Part shown: piece after piece, positions 11,761 to 23,000 of the stretch
Layout: the number at the start of each line of letters is the position of its first letter
How positions within the stretch are numbered: the stretch's first letter is position 1
Source: Talinum fruticosum
Lineage: Eukaryota; Streptophyta; Magnoliopsida; Caryophyllales; Talinaceae
Assembly: GCA_021018815.1 (NCBI GenBank)
Contig: JAITYX010000025.1
Location: forward strand, 3,320,501-3,384,500
DNA length: 64,000 bases
Direction: 5' to 3'
Made by a program: the position numbers and the translations under genes
The notes under the pieces: model-generated
Database searches by the model: none
The model's input: the letters and a program-made list of their open reading frames with translations, nothing else
What the model was told of the DNA's origin: nothing

Positions 11761-13680
11761 AGTTTGAAAGACGATGGTTAAAGTAGACACTAAAGGGTAC
11801 TTACCGAGTGTTGGCGTTGCTTTGGAATCTAATTGAATTGATGCGTTTGAAATTAGGTACTTTATGACTTGAACTCGACGGGGTGTCCGGACTTGACTAG
11901 CTCGATTTTGAAGTCCGATTTGTTGATTCTCGAATTTGGCTACTTAGACACCGAAGTTTGAATTAGTACGCCTAAACTTGAGCATGCGCTTAGTCCGAAG
12001 CTTGGAGGGAAGCTTGAACTTGACTCGGGTAGTAAAGTCTTAAGTCTAGCAGGGTGCCCGAACTTGACCGCTTCTTGAATATGAAGTTCAGCTGCGTATC
12101 ATAAGCTTGGCTCGATCAATGTCTTGAAGCTCGGATGACGGGCCTAAACTTGACCGTGTACTTGATCCGAAGCTTTGGCTGAAACTTTCGCACTAACAGC
12201 TTTGTTAGCTGAAAATCAAATGTAAATAGTTATAAGTGTTACCTGGAGATGGTTTGTAGCAAGATCATGTTTCAAATGGTTTTCCTTGACTTGGCCATGG
12301 GGAGGTCCCGAAGTCTTGGCGTTATGTGTGAATCTTGACCGTTATTTGGCACGAAGTTTGGTGGAGAGATGTCCGAACCTTGACCACGGCTGGGCTCGAA
12401 GCTCGACGGGGTGTTTAAACCTTGACCGCTATTGGGCATGAGACTCGACTAGAGTGTTTCTAAACCTTGATCGCTGTTGGGTCCGAGACTCAACTAAGGT
12501 TGTCTAAACCTTGACCGCTTTTAGGCTCGAGACTTGAGCGAGGTGTGTCCGAACCTTGATCGCTGTTGGGCCCGAGATTCGACCGAGGTGTGTCCGAACC
12601 TTGACCGCTGTTGGGCCCGAAGCTCGGCCGGGTTGTCCGAACCTTGACCACTGCTTGGGCTCGGAGCTCGACCGGGTTGTCCGAACCTTGACCACTCGCT
12701 GGGCTCGAAGCTCGACCGAGTTGTGTCCGAACCTTGACCACTGCTCGGGCTCGAAGCTTAACTTCTATTCACTTTCATCGTAATAGGGACGGATATTTAT
12801 CTTTATGTAAAAATGTTTTCCTAGACTTGGTCGTTAGATGACCTGAAGTTTAGGGAATGCCCGCTTGAAATATGATATTCCCCGAGGTTATGTGGCTCAT
12901 TCTAAATTTGAGCTCTTAATTTGTGTGCTAATAGCTACTTTGTTTGTATGGTAGAAGATTTACGCCTCTTCTTGAGTATCCTTAAAGTTGTTGTATGATC
13001 CTTTCGATAATGAGCCCCCATGTTCTTCTTGGGTGCTTGTGTCTACCTCTTCTCGAATGTTGGAGATTTGGTGAGCCTTGATATTCTTAGTTGAATTCTT
13101 TGAAGGTGGCAATGCCGGTGACCGTCTTGATGTTGACTTGATGCTTAATGCTTGCTTGTTTGAATAATTCATTGTAGGGTGTTTTGTTATTAATTTTTGT
13201 AATTTTAGGAGTTTGACTCATGCAAAGTATGGAAGATTCTATTCTAAAAAAATGCATTCTTTTATTAAGATGAAAAAATTTCAACAAGACAAAAACAAAA
13301 GCGCACTTTAGCCCCCACTCCCTAAAGTAGAGTCTAAAGAAAAGTATGTTTCTCGAAGCTGCGATGTATTGCTGCTAGCGATGACCATGAACCTGGTGGT
13401 TTGGTGCCAAATAAGAACGATATGCTTCCCGATTGATTTACGCTCCTTTGAGTATGGCAAAGTGGCTTTGAATTTTGAGAATAGGAAATGGGAGCAAGAT
13501 TAGGATTGGAGTTTGGACCTCGTGGGCTTCGTAGTTCAAAAGGAATAGTGATTTGAGTTTGTTTTTTATTTTTTATTTTTTATTGGAAGACAGGAAAAGG
13601 AAATAAACATTACAATGGATATGGGAAAACGGAAAAAGTAAGCTTTATTAGCATCCCCGATGAGTGATGGGCTCATTGGA
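11761..13680 (-). other. 3' UTR of Tat element B
   Basis: Non-coding. From the LTR inwards it contains a region of degenerate CTTGAAC/CCGAAGC motifs (11860-12190), a clear minisatellite (12330-12765), and a conserved block (13190-13330) that recurs at 52760-52920 in D and 58510-58700 in E. A poly-pyrimidine run occurs at 13560-13590. No antisense gene remains, unlike element E. Confidence 0.6.
12330..12765. repeat. 3' UTR minisatellite of element B (~45 bp, ~10 units)
   Basis: About ten units of 42-48 bp, each starting CTTGACCGCTGTTGGGC, then a CGAAGCTCGACC part and a TGTCCGAAC end. Neighbouring units differ in several bases and in 1-5 bp length steps. The related array at 52008-52415 in element D shows it is a feature of the family. 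Confidence 0.85.
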
Positions 13681-13689
13681 TAATATTCT

Positions 13690-14493
13690 AACTGGTTGAA
13701 GCTTGTTCTTCTTCTATGAGCATGCTAGTATCTCGAAGTGTTTTGAAGTCCACGACAGGTAAGAAGCTCGAAGTGCGGATGATAGGCGAGGTTGCGGGTT
13801 CTTGATGATTAATCCGATCTAATCCTTCTCGGATGGTCGATAAGTCATGTGGGCGGCCTTTGCCCTCCAGCGGGTAAGAAAGTTGGTGCAGCTCTTATTG
13901 TTTTCTTGCTTGATCAACTCTAGATCCCGAAGAGTAACTAGTACATCAATATTGTAGAAGTATTGATGTAAGAACTCATGACAAAGATCATTACGGTTTG
14001 TGACCTTGCGTGGGTAGATAGTGTTGTACCACTTCATGACCTCTTCGTCAAACATCCACGGGAATATGACATGGTATGTGTTTTCCGGTACATTGTTTAG
14101 AGTTATTGCCCCTACAAAGTTCCTCATGTGGTGGTGAGGGTTCTCGGCTTTATAGAATTTAATGTTAGGCATAGTGAATTTTAGGGGCAACTTGCCTTTA
14201 GGGATTAAAGTGAATCCCTAGGCTCGGTTATAGTGATTGAACATTGATGATTCCTGTGACAACTTCTCTATCCGATCTATTCGTGGATCCAACCGAGGTT
14301 GAGGTTCGGGGCTAGATTCTCCTTCTTTTGATTTCTCTTTGGACTTTGATTTCTTCTCTAGTTCTTTACGTATGAGATTGAGGGTTTTAGATCCCGACTC
14401 AATCTTCTTATCTTGAGCATCTTAGCTTTCGGTTTTGTAGCGAGACTCCTTGAACAAGGTTATGATGGGAGTTTGCTTTGGATGGTTGGCCAT
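13690..14493 (-). pseudogene. Gag of Tat element B
   Basis: Starts at the ATG on 14493 (MANHPKQTP), the start also supported by MAIS at 47899 in element C. The order is a coiled N-terminal part (KKIESGSKTLNLIRKELE), a linker with PRLDPRIDRIEKL, then the gag core in an uninterrupted piece at 13819-14190 with NPHHHMRNFVGAITLNN, YHVIFPWMFDEEVMKWY and FLTRWRAKAAHM. There is one stop in the N-terminal part, one before the core and one at 13819. Shifted-frame continuation to about 13690 includes DFKTLRDT and MLIEEEQ. The acidic C-terminal part and all of pol are absent. It packages element RNA when intact. Confidence 0.75.
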
Positions 14494-16116
14494 TTTGGAG
14501 GATGATTGTGTTTAGATCTTGGCTGGCACACTCGGCGTCACAAGTACGGGTGTGGGACGTACCGGTGTGGTACGTACTAATGCGGGAAGCACTGGTGTTG
14601 ACCGTATCGGTGTTGTAGTAGACTTCCTATTTCTTAACCCATTTGAGCAAGGTTCCGGATTTGAGTTGGATTACCTATCCTGTATCCCAAAAGAGTACAT
14701 GTTCATATTGGCTCGTGGAAAAAATTTCTAGGGGAGATGGGCCTTAAGTGCTTGACCCGAGGAACGATCGATCCTAGAATAAAAGAAAACGATATGCTCT
14801 TTTATTTGGATGCTCATAAAGAGATGTAAAACAAATGGAATGGAATGTATGCAATAATATGCATGACTTAATCCGGTATGATTCTATTATTTGGCTAGTG
14901 CATAATTGAATACATAGACTATTATTCCTTATGGAGGATGAATTTGTTTTAGCTAAATGAGAAATGAAAATGCAAAATAGACTCACCTAATTTGAGATGA
15001 ATTTTTGTTTTGGCTAATGCAAAAATGAAATGAACAGACTCACCTTACTTGGGATGAATTTTTATTTTGGCTAATGCAAATGAAGGACTCTCCTAATTAG
15101 AGATGAATTTAATTTTGGTTAATGCGAAAATGAAATGAATGGACTCACCTTATTTGGGATGGATTTTAATTTTGGTTAATGCAAAATGAGATGAACGGAC
15201 TCGCCCTACTTGGGATGGATTTTAATTTTGGCTAATGCAAAAATTAGATGATCGGACTCACCCTAATTGAGATGTTTTGGACTTTTGGCTAATGTGAAGT
15301 GAAATGCAAGATTGGACTCACCTACTTTGAGATGATTTTGACTTTGGCTGAATGCAAAAATGAATGTAAATATGGACTCACCTATTTTGAGATGAAATTT
15401 ATTTTTTGGCTAATGAAAGAATGGACTCACCTATTTTGAGATGAAATTTATTTTTGGCTAATGAAAGAATGGACTTACTTATTTGAAATGAAATTTGAAT
15501 TTGGCTAATGCAAAATGCTATTATTGGACCAACCTAAGGAACGGTAATTTTGGACTTTTGGCTAAAATGCACAAATTGGACCGAATCAAAGAGTTTCCTT
15601 GTTTTATTTTTATTTTGCACCCATGTAAGGATTATTTAGTGCTCCTAACCTATACTTAAGGGCTAACAAGCGGAAGATTAAATCTAAAAAGCAACCACAC
15701 TCATCCAAGTTTGCAAATGAAAGCAAGGTGACACCTAATGGTCAAATATTTATGGTCAAAAGAGGTTTAGACTAGGTAGGATACATGGTGGCTCATACTC
15801 CGAGGATTTGGTCTTCCGTGTAGGGCACGACAAGTGAAAATGGCAGAATCCTTGGTGCCTCTCGGTGCACCAAGAACGCGTGCTACAAAGGAAGAGATAC
15901 CATTTCGTTGGCAATCAAGCCTAATTGGCCCCGCTTGGGATTTAGTAGGAGCCTCTTACCGGAGGTGTTAAGAGGGGTAAAATAAATTTGTCATGTGGTC
16001 CAATAACAGAAATAAACTATATTCAAAGGTTGCTAAATGCAGGATGCCTAATGTAAATATATCATTAAAACTCACTACTCAAATTTTCAAGTTTCGTCCT
16101 CTTAATAAAAATTTAT
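14494..16116 (-). other. 5' leader of Tat element B
   Basis: Non-coding leader between primer-binding site and gag. 14500-14640 holds short GGTGT/GTACG-rich repeats, 14880-15600 a minisatellite, and 15600-16116 a block colinear with the leaders of A and C. The block at 15810-15900 resembles 42395-42480. Confidence 0.6.
14880..15600. repeat. Leader minisatellite of element B (48-60 bp, ~12 units)
   Basis: Around twelve units, each TTTTGGCTAATGCAAAAATG with a GGACTCACCT motif and a TGAGATGAATTT end. Element A has about five units at the matching place, so the copy number varies between family members. Confidence 0.85.
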
Positions 16117-16133
16117 CCCCAGTGAGTCGCCAC
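16117..16133 (-). other. Primer-binding site of Tat element B
   Basis: Minus strand GTGGCGACTCACTGGGG next to the LTR; it lacks one C compared with the A and C copies. Confidence 0.65.
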
Positions 16134-16484
16134 TGTAGGAACCACGGCCAGCGGGCTGATTGAGCTTACCCGGTGTGTTGGGTCTCCTTTTTAAAGAATG
16201 ATTTTGGAAGTTTATTAGAAAATGGGGATGAACCTCTTATTAAGATTTCTGAATTTTATTAAATTGAGTTTAATGAATTAAATCATATTTGAATGGCGGT
16301 TTTATTAATTATTTTATTTTAACAATTATTTTCGAAGTCCGGAATGTTATTTCTTAACTGAAAAATAAAAATTAGGATTTATTGAATTTGCCACGAGGCT
16401 TTAGGGCCAAACCGGTGTGAAAACATCGGTTTGGACCCAAGCCCCGTTCGCTGCACCCAGTGGTGGTTAGCGCCGATTAGTGAC
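16134..16484 (-). repeat. 5' LTR of Tat element B (truncated)
   Basis: Starts TGTAGGAACCACGGCC and follows the LTR consensus for about 350 bp (the GGTGTGAAAACATCGGTTTG block is at 16415-16434). It then breaks at about 16484 into repeat X. Confidence 0.8.
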
Positions 16485-16486
16485 TA

Positions 16487-17333
16487 GTTTATGATAAATG
16501 TATTATACATCAAAATTGCAAGTAAAAAGGAAAGGGTTTAAGGATGAAAAGGGAGAAAATATAAATGTAAAAATATAAAAAATTGGAAAGGTATTTAGAT
16601 ATGGGGATCTCCCCAAATGCTTGTTATAAAGATAATTTGTTATCAAATTTATTTATTTTGATGAGTTGAAATTGAGGCTGGACTAATTTATCCAATTACC
16701 TAAATTTTCAGTTTCCTTTTTGGGTGCAAATTTATTATATTATACATGATCGTAAACTAGAGTATATGATTTTTGAAGTTTACGTAATGTATAAAACAAT
16801 AATGAATATCAATGAAATATTCGGGCGATCCATTCGGTTTGCTTTAATAACCCAAGACATAACTAGAACCGGAGTACCCATAACCCTTATTGACTTTAAC
16901 AATGAGGTCGATTTCACTAGGCAAGACATAAAGTCTATGTGCAACATGGGTCGAGTACACGAAGAAGGCAAAAGGGATAAAGGCTTTATTGGAGAAAAAT
17001 GTGATAAATAATAGGGAATTATTACTAGTTTTGTGATTGTTACCACCTTTTTCTCATATAAAGCCTTTATCCCTTACCCTTTCTTCATGTACCAACCCAC
17101 GCTGCACATAAACTCTATGTTTAGCCTTGTGAACCCAATCTCATTGTTAAAGACAACAACGACTATAAGAACTCTAGGTATAACTATGTCATGAGATCGT
17201 TAAAGCAAATTAAAGGGATAACCTCAACATTTTATTCATATTAATTTGTACTACGCATTATGTAAAATTTCAAATAAAATCATGTCTAGTTTATGATAAT
17301 GTATAATACATCAAAATTGAAAGCAAAAGGAAA

Positions 17334-17340
<7 letters not shown>
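16487..17340. repeat. Fold-back of repeat X
   Basis: A direct fragment (16487-16535) is followed by an inverted copy (16535-17000) and a direct copy (17041-17340). The inverted and direct copies are complementary over about 300 bp: CGTAAACTAGA at 16750 pairs with TCTAGTTTATG at 17285, and GGGATAAAGGC at 16975 pairs with GCCTTTATCCC at 17062. The ~40 bp spacer is AT-rich. A transcript or single strand could form a very long hairpin. No transposase or target duplication is seen; it may be a fold-back element or the product of an inverted duplication. Confidence 0.65.

Positions 17341-17391
<51 letters not shown>
17336..17391. repeat. (AT)n microsatellite
   Basis: An uninterrupted AT dinucleotide run of about 56 bp, directly at the end of the fold-back right arm. 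Confidence 0.95.
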
Positions 17392-17394
<3 letters not shown>

Positions 17395-17520
17395 ATATAA
17401 TATATATGTAAATAATTGGAAGCAAAAAATTCTTTGAATGGGAACAGGGGTAGAGGCTTTATTAAGAGAGTTGGGAAGAATAATTCTTTGACTTAACTCT
17501 TTCCTTCTATCATAGTGAAA

Positions 17521-17860
17521 ATGAGTTACAAAGCACTTCCTGCTGGTTACGAGAAATTGTGTCCATCCTTCAATAGGGACCGTGCCGAGCAAGCTGTTGT
17601 TGCCAATTGCTACCCGTCCCTACAACCTTCGATTGATGATGCCATGAACCTGGATTTTGTAGACTTTGATGAAGCTCATGCTCTCAAACAAGGCTGTGTT
17701 GCGTTTCGACTGGGACCTCCTTGAAGCCTTGGTAGAGCGCTATTTTGACCATCTCGTAGAAATTAAAGCAAGTAATTCGCACTCATCGGCAAGTGACGTG
17801 ACGGGCGGAGGCGCCACTTCAAGCATGAGCGCATCGTCCGGTCCCCCGGAGAGCGAGTGA
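17521..17860 (+). pseudogene. Unrecognised broken ORF
   Basis: From the ATG at 17521 the reading MSYKALPAGYEKLC runs to a stop at 17722. The +1 frame continues from about 17690 with VLRFDWDLLEALVERYF and a Ser/Gly-rich tail ending SSGPPESE at 17860. The joined reading suggests one protein with a single frameshift. The LLEALVERY stretch resembles the start of plant mobile domain proteins (ALVERW), and those also have Ser-rich tails, but the match is weak. Neighbours are repeats, so an orphan transposon gene fragment is the likeliest origin. Confidence 0.4.
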
Positions 17861-18514
17861 ATCGGTGGAGGGCCCTTTCTCTTGTTCTTATCCGGTCCGA
17901 AGGAACTTAACGAAGGAGAAAGGGAGGAATTTGCCTAAGGAAAAGAAAAGGAACCTCCGTAAGAAGAAGTGAGGTTGTCCACCTCTACACCTGCACGAAC
18001 TCCAAGCAAACAAACAAAGGACTAAGCTCTATAATGACGGGCTAGAAGATCATCATTCGACGAGGGTCAAAAGGACTAAGCTCCTGAATGTTACCTTCGT
18101 CCCCGATTTTCTCTTTGTATTTTTTGATAAGCGAGAGAGTTTGCCTTAGAGGAGTAACGAGCTCACTCTTAACGAGGTTCGTAGGCGAGATCATTGAGTT
18201 TTTATGTTGTCCACCTCTTTTTGTATTTCTTTTTCAATACTTATGTCAAAAAGCCCATCTCTTTCTCTTGAAACTTTGTGGTTTAAATAATTTCAATATT
18301 TATGGCAAAAGGTTCATCTCTATTTTCCTCATGAGTTGCTTTTTAGTAGATTGAGTTATGTGCTTGTGTTTATGACTATATTGCTTGCTTGGAGTTTGTG
18401 CAAAGGTAGCGTGGATAGCAAATATGATGTATTTATGTTGTCCGAGGCTATCTCTGCAACAACTCCAAGCAAGAAATATTGTCACAAAAATTGCACCTTA
18501 CTTTTTAAACATCT
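17861..18514. other. Unassigned interval before the copia LTR
   Basis: AT-rich DNA without a convincing ORF. Short repeated phrases occur, such as AACTCCAAGCAA (18000 and 18465) and AAGGACTAAGCTC (18016 and 18071). I see no transposon ends in it. Confidence 0.4.
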
Positions 18515-19250
18515 CCAGGTTGGCTGGAACACCTTTTGGAGCCAAGAGCCGTTGCACAACGTTCACATCCCAACGGATCTTTTACGAGTGACTCGGAAGA
18601 GCCGTTACAACGGCCGGTGAAGACTTTTGTTCGGAACCAAGACACAATGATCACTCTGCTTGGTTGGATATAAATAGAAGCCACCTCATAAGACTAGAAG
18701 ATTGATGAACATCATTGCAAAACACATTACTTGAGCAAAAGTTATTATTTTTATATTCAATCTTCTATTTAAAACTCCCGATCTGTATTTAATATTTTCG
18801 AGTTGTAAAGTCTTGTAATCGGTTACATTCTTCTCTTACTATATGAGTAAGGTCCCTTGACTGAGTCGTAAGAGTTAACTCGAGTCAATTGTCCCTTTTT
18901 GTAAAGGTTACCTTAGTTAGGAAGTACTAGATAAGATAAGGGGACTTCGAGTCTAGGAAAACATTGTAAGGAATTGTTTAAGGGAGCAATTCTGGTAGAG
19001 TCATTCCATTGTATTTTGAGGATTCAAAATAGTGGATTTGACTTGGTGCTTGGATTAGCACTGACCGTGGTTTTCTGCCCTAGGAGGGTTTCCATGTATT
19101 TACGAGTGTTTGCATTTCGAGTCCAATCTAGACTCGGAATCAATTGTTTATCACTTTTCAAGCAAAAGTTGTCTAAGTTCTTTTAAATTTCCTCATCACC
19201 CTATTAACCCCTCTCTAGGGTGATTTAGACTCTCGAAGATCAAACCTTTA
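18515..19250 (+). repeat. 5' LTR of the copia element (5' part missing)
   Basis: Colinear with the last ~800 bp of the solo LTRs 20404-21999 and 44032-45563: the AACGTTCACATC..CAACGGATC block, TATA box at 18669-18677, GGAAGTACTAGAT and the CTAGGGTGATTTAGACTC end. The upstream half starting TGAAGACTCGG is absent. Confidence 0.8.
18669..18677 (+). promoter_or_regulatory. TATA box in copia LTR
   Basis: TATAAATAG followed by AAGCCA, conserved in all three LTRs of this family (21337-21345 and 44904-44912). Confidence 0.65.
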
Positions 19251-19251
19251 A

Positions 19252-19263
19252 TTGGTATCGAGC
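19252..19263 (+). other. Primer-binding site (initiator tRNA-Met) of the copia element
   Basis: TTGGTATCGAGC, starting one base after the LTR end. It matches the common copia site TGGTATCAGAGC with one base lost. Confidence 0.8.
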
Positions 19264-19299
19264 TTAGCCTTTCAAGAACGATTTAACAATCCAAAGGTC

Positions 19300-20050
19300 T
19301 AAAGATGAAATGGCTCGGAATATTGGAGAGTTCGATGAAGGAAGGTCGTCCACCGGATCACCAAAGTTGAAATGATCAAACTTCGTGCTTTGAAGAAACC
19401 GATGGAGTGCTTTGTCTTGGACAACTATGAAGATCTCTCGGAACATCATCCAAGAAGGCAACTACATCCCAATGAAGATGGAAGGAACAAGATGCTGTGC
19501 CTAAAGAAAAATTCAAGTATACCGGTGAAGAAACAGAGAAGTTCGAAACAACTTCAAAGTAATGAACATACCGATGTGTGCTATCGGCTTAAAAAGTACA
19601 ATAGAGTGTCGGCTTGTAACATAGCCAAAGATGTGTGGGACACTTTTGTCAACACATACGAAGGAACAAGCCAAGTAAAATAGGTGAAGATAAGCTAATA
19701 TATTCACAAATATGAGCTATTCAAGATAGAGCCGAAGAAAACATCACTCATATGTTTATTCGCTTCACTGAGATTAGAAATAATCTCAAATCTTTGGGTA
19801 GAAAAATTTCTCACGAAGAAATGTGCGGAAAGGTTCCGAGGAGTCTACCAAAGAAGAGATGGGGTCCCAAGGTGACAGCCATCGAGGAAGCTCGGAACCT
19901 CTCACAACTAAAGCCGAGATGAACCGATTGGGAAGCCGCTTACTCATGAGATTCATTTGGAAGAAGAGGATGCTGAGGTCGGCACCAAAACCTCAAAAAG
20001 TAAAAGGGAAAGTCCGAGCTCTTCGGACTCGGAAGAGGATCCGATGGCAT
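19300..20050 (+). pseudogene. Copia Gag, N-terminal part
   Basis: Fragments in all three frames give the UBN2-type gag of plant copia elements: EGNYIPMKMEG (about 19456-19487), then YNRVSACNIAKDVWDTFVNT (about 19595-19660), MFIRFTEIRNNLKSLGRKIS (about 19752-19810) and PKKRWGPKVTAIEEA (about 19850-19895). It stops at 20050, where element G inserted; the coding sequence resumes at 35037. At least four frameshifts are visible. It forms the particle shell. Confidence 0.7.
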
Positions 20051-23000
20051 TGATGAGTGCCATTTTTGCATTAGATTTCATAGGAAGTTGCTTGTCATTT
20101 TTGGGGATTTATATTCATATTTATGTACTTTATGTCGCATTTATGCTTTTCACTTGGGTTTTGTATTTTTGGTCTATTTCTACAACTTCTTAATGATTTG
20201 GACCTGATTTTTAGTCATATTTTCAGTCCAAAGCTATTTTGAGTCTATGTTTCTAACTTCCTTTTTGAAAGAGCTTTCCAATGACATATTATAAGCTTAA
20301 TTATGTTGAGGAACGAAAAAGATATGAGATGGACGGTAAGAAGGGTGCGGTAACGGACACTTCTTTACTCTCCGAATTATATTTTTTCCCACACTTATGA
20401 AGCTGAAGACTCGGACACTCGCTCCGCACTTTTCCGAGTTCTATCGAAGGAATCTGGTATAAGAACTTCTCACTTATAAGGTTTTGATTCCAAGGCATTC
20501 TCTGCACTTTAGAAACTTTTCTAAGTGATATAATATTTTCTCTAAGTGATATGGCATTTACTTCATGTACTTTTGCTTGTCTCCAAGTGACTCGGAAAAC
20601 AGATATGTACTCACGCTTGTCTCACTCGGTTCTGAGTCCCTCATCACTTAGATATATCGCATGTTGGATTGACTAGTATTTCGCTTAACCGCACTCAGTG
20701 TCGACTTCATGTTATAAGTCTTATTCTGTTAAAGTTAGCGCTTCTAGTCCGAACCATGCTTAGTCTAGATCAAGTTTGTTTCACTCGATATTCGTTGTAT
20801 AACTTGATTATCGCTTAGACTAACTCGGATGGAATTTTGAGTTTGATGGATATTAGAATCGTAAAATTCCACTCCTTTTCTAACTCGGATAATTAGTTGC
20901 TTAATTATCTTAATTACATTATTATCTCGTGTCTAATCTTGGACCAAAGTATTTTATACTTTGAGAACCAAAATTGATTTACTTTTGTAGGTTATTCAAA
21001 CGAGGATACACTTTTTGAAATACAAAAGTAATCGGCTTCAAAACGTCAAATCACCAGCAGACATGGCTTTTCTCCTTCTCTCGACCTAGCCCTGAAGATT
21101 GTGTCGTGGCCGTCTCGTTTCCAAATCTGGAAAACCGAAACACTAAGCTTAACGGTGGTTTCCACCTTATCCTTCAAGACACCGCCGAGTGGTTTTGGGA
21201 CTTCCAAGAGAGTTAAGAACCGTTGCCCAACGTTCATATCACAACGGATACTTTCGAGTGACTCGAAAGTTCTTAACAACGGTCACAAAGGACTTCCCGT
21301 CGAAGTTGGAGATAACGGCTATGCTGCTTGGTCATCTATAAATAGAAGCCAACTCACAAGACTTGAAGATTGCCGAACCTATTGTTAATACACGTACTTG
21401 AGCAAAGTCATTGTATTCATTCTCAATCTTCTACTTACAACTCCCACTCGTAATTCATTACTTTCGAGTTGTAAGGTCTTGTACTTAGTTACAAACACTT
21501 TCTTACTTTCTGGGTAAGGTCCCTTGACTAAGTTGTAAAGGTTAACTCAGCTTAGTTGTCCCTAGCTGTAAGGGTTATCTCAGCTAGGAAGTACTAGATC
21601 GGATAAGGGAATTTCGAGTCTAGGAAAACTTGTAAAGAGTTGTTTAAGGGAGCAACTTGGGTTCGATCAGTCTAATGTATTTTGTGGACTCAAAATAGTG
21701 GATTTGACTTCGTGCTTGGATTAGCACGGTCCGTGGTTTTTGCCCCAAGAGGGTTTCCACGTAATCTCGTGTGCTTACTTTCCGAGTTCATTCTAGACTC
21801 GGACAGCCTCAAAGCTTCAGCTTAATCCGCTTCCTTACTCTTTATTGCAATTCGAGTTCATACTTTTCTAACTCCGTTTTAGACTTAGAATGCATTTCTG
21901 TCTCTCCTTTGGCAAAAGAGTTTGATTTTCAAAGAAAATCCTCCATCATCCTATTCACCCCCTTCTAGGGTGACTCGAGACTCTCCCGAGCAAACCTTCG
22001 AAGCAAGCATAATGATGAAAGAATTAGAAGCTAGACTCAATGAACTTTCCGGAAAATCAAAAATCGCATCATTTGAACATTGGACGAGGAAGTTATGATC
22101 GAATCAATTTGATGCATCCTTCCAAGCAACCAACATGGGCATCCCGTTTTGGAGGAAACGACCCGTGTTGGAGCTCGGGAGCATTTACATTGAACATGCC
22201 CAGCCCGTGTCGGAGGACACGACCCGTTTTAGCGTCCCCGTCCGGCTTTGACGTGCCAGCATCCAACACGGTCAGCCGTGCTCGGAGGACACGGCTCGTG
22301 TTGGAGGTAAATTTTGCCGAGACGATTCGGTTTTGACGGTTTCGCCTCTTCATTGCTTCTTAATGGCTTATTTACGAGGACTTTCGACCATTCCTGCAGA
22401 ATCCAGTCCAGTAATCCTCCATAGTTCATCCTCCATTTTCCTTTCCTCCATTCCTTCACATCAAACCAAAAACTTTGAAGATCGAAGAAGAAGATTGAAG
22501 CAGTTGCGGAGTTCCATCTGAAGTCAAAAGATTCAAGTGGAGCACTTCAAGCCTATTATCTACTTGTTCATTTCTTGCTGTTTGAGGTTTGATTCCATGT
22601 ATTGGATATTATTTAAGCTTTCAATAAACATGTGCGAGTAGTTTAGTTTTTCTAGGGATTTGTAATCCGAAACAATGTAGTTTGATTAGTTTTCTATGAT
22701 TTGTGCTTGAATTCTGAATTTGATCAATAGAAGGTTGTGTTTATCATGTTCATGAGTGTTTTGAAGGCCTAGAATACTTATGTTTAGAGATTAATTTATC
22801 ATGTACTCGAAAGGTGAAATAGAATAATCCGACAACCAACTTTTCTACCTAGTTTATGAAATTTGAGAAAAGATTAGTAAATTAGGGGATCACTTTGATA
22901 ATTTGAAATCTTTAACTTTGATTAACTTAAAAGGCATACGAAAGTTGTTTGATAGGTTAATTAGAGCAATTCTATTAAGCATCGAAAGAGCGGTAGAATT

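Larger units (their letters stand above)
9815..16484 (-). mobile_element. Tat element B, gag-only, pol deleted
   Basis: Read on the minus strand: truncated 5' LTR (16134-16484), primer-binding site, leader, gag (13690-14493), a 3' UTR with a minisatellite, a purine-rich tract (11741-11760) and a complete 3' LTR (9815-11740). There is no RT, RNase H or integrase, so it could only have moved with help, or it lost pol by deletion. The right LTR is cut at about 16484, where repeat X begins. Confidence 0.8.

Noticed and set aside
12490..12783. ORFs of repeated GQGSDTPRS-like peptides on both strands
   Set aside because: They are a by-product of the ~45 bp minisatellite; the frame is not kept in the sister array at 52008-52415.
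14880..15600. CRISPR-like regular spacing in the leader array
   Set aside because: Units vary in length, adjoin without unique spacers, and the context is a plant retrotransposon.
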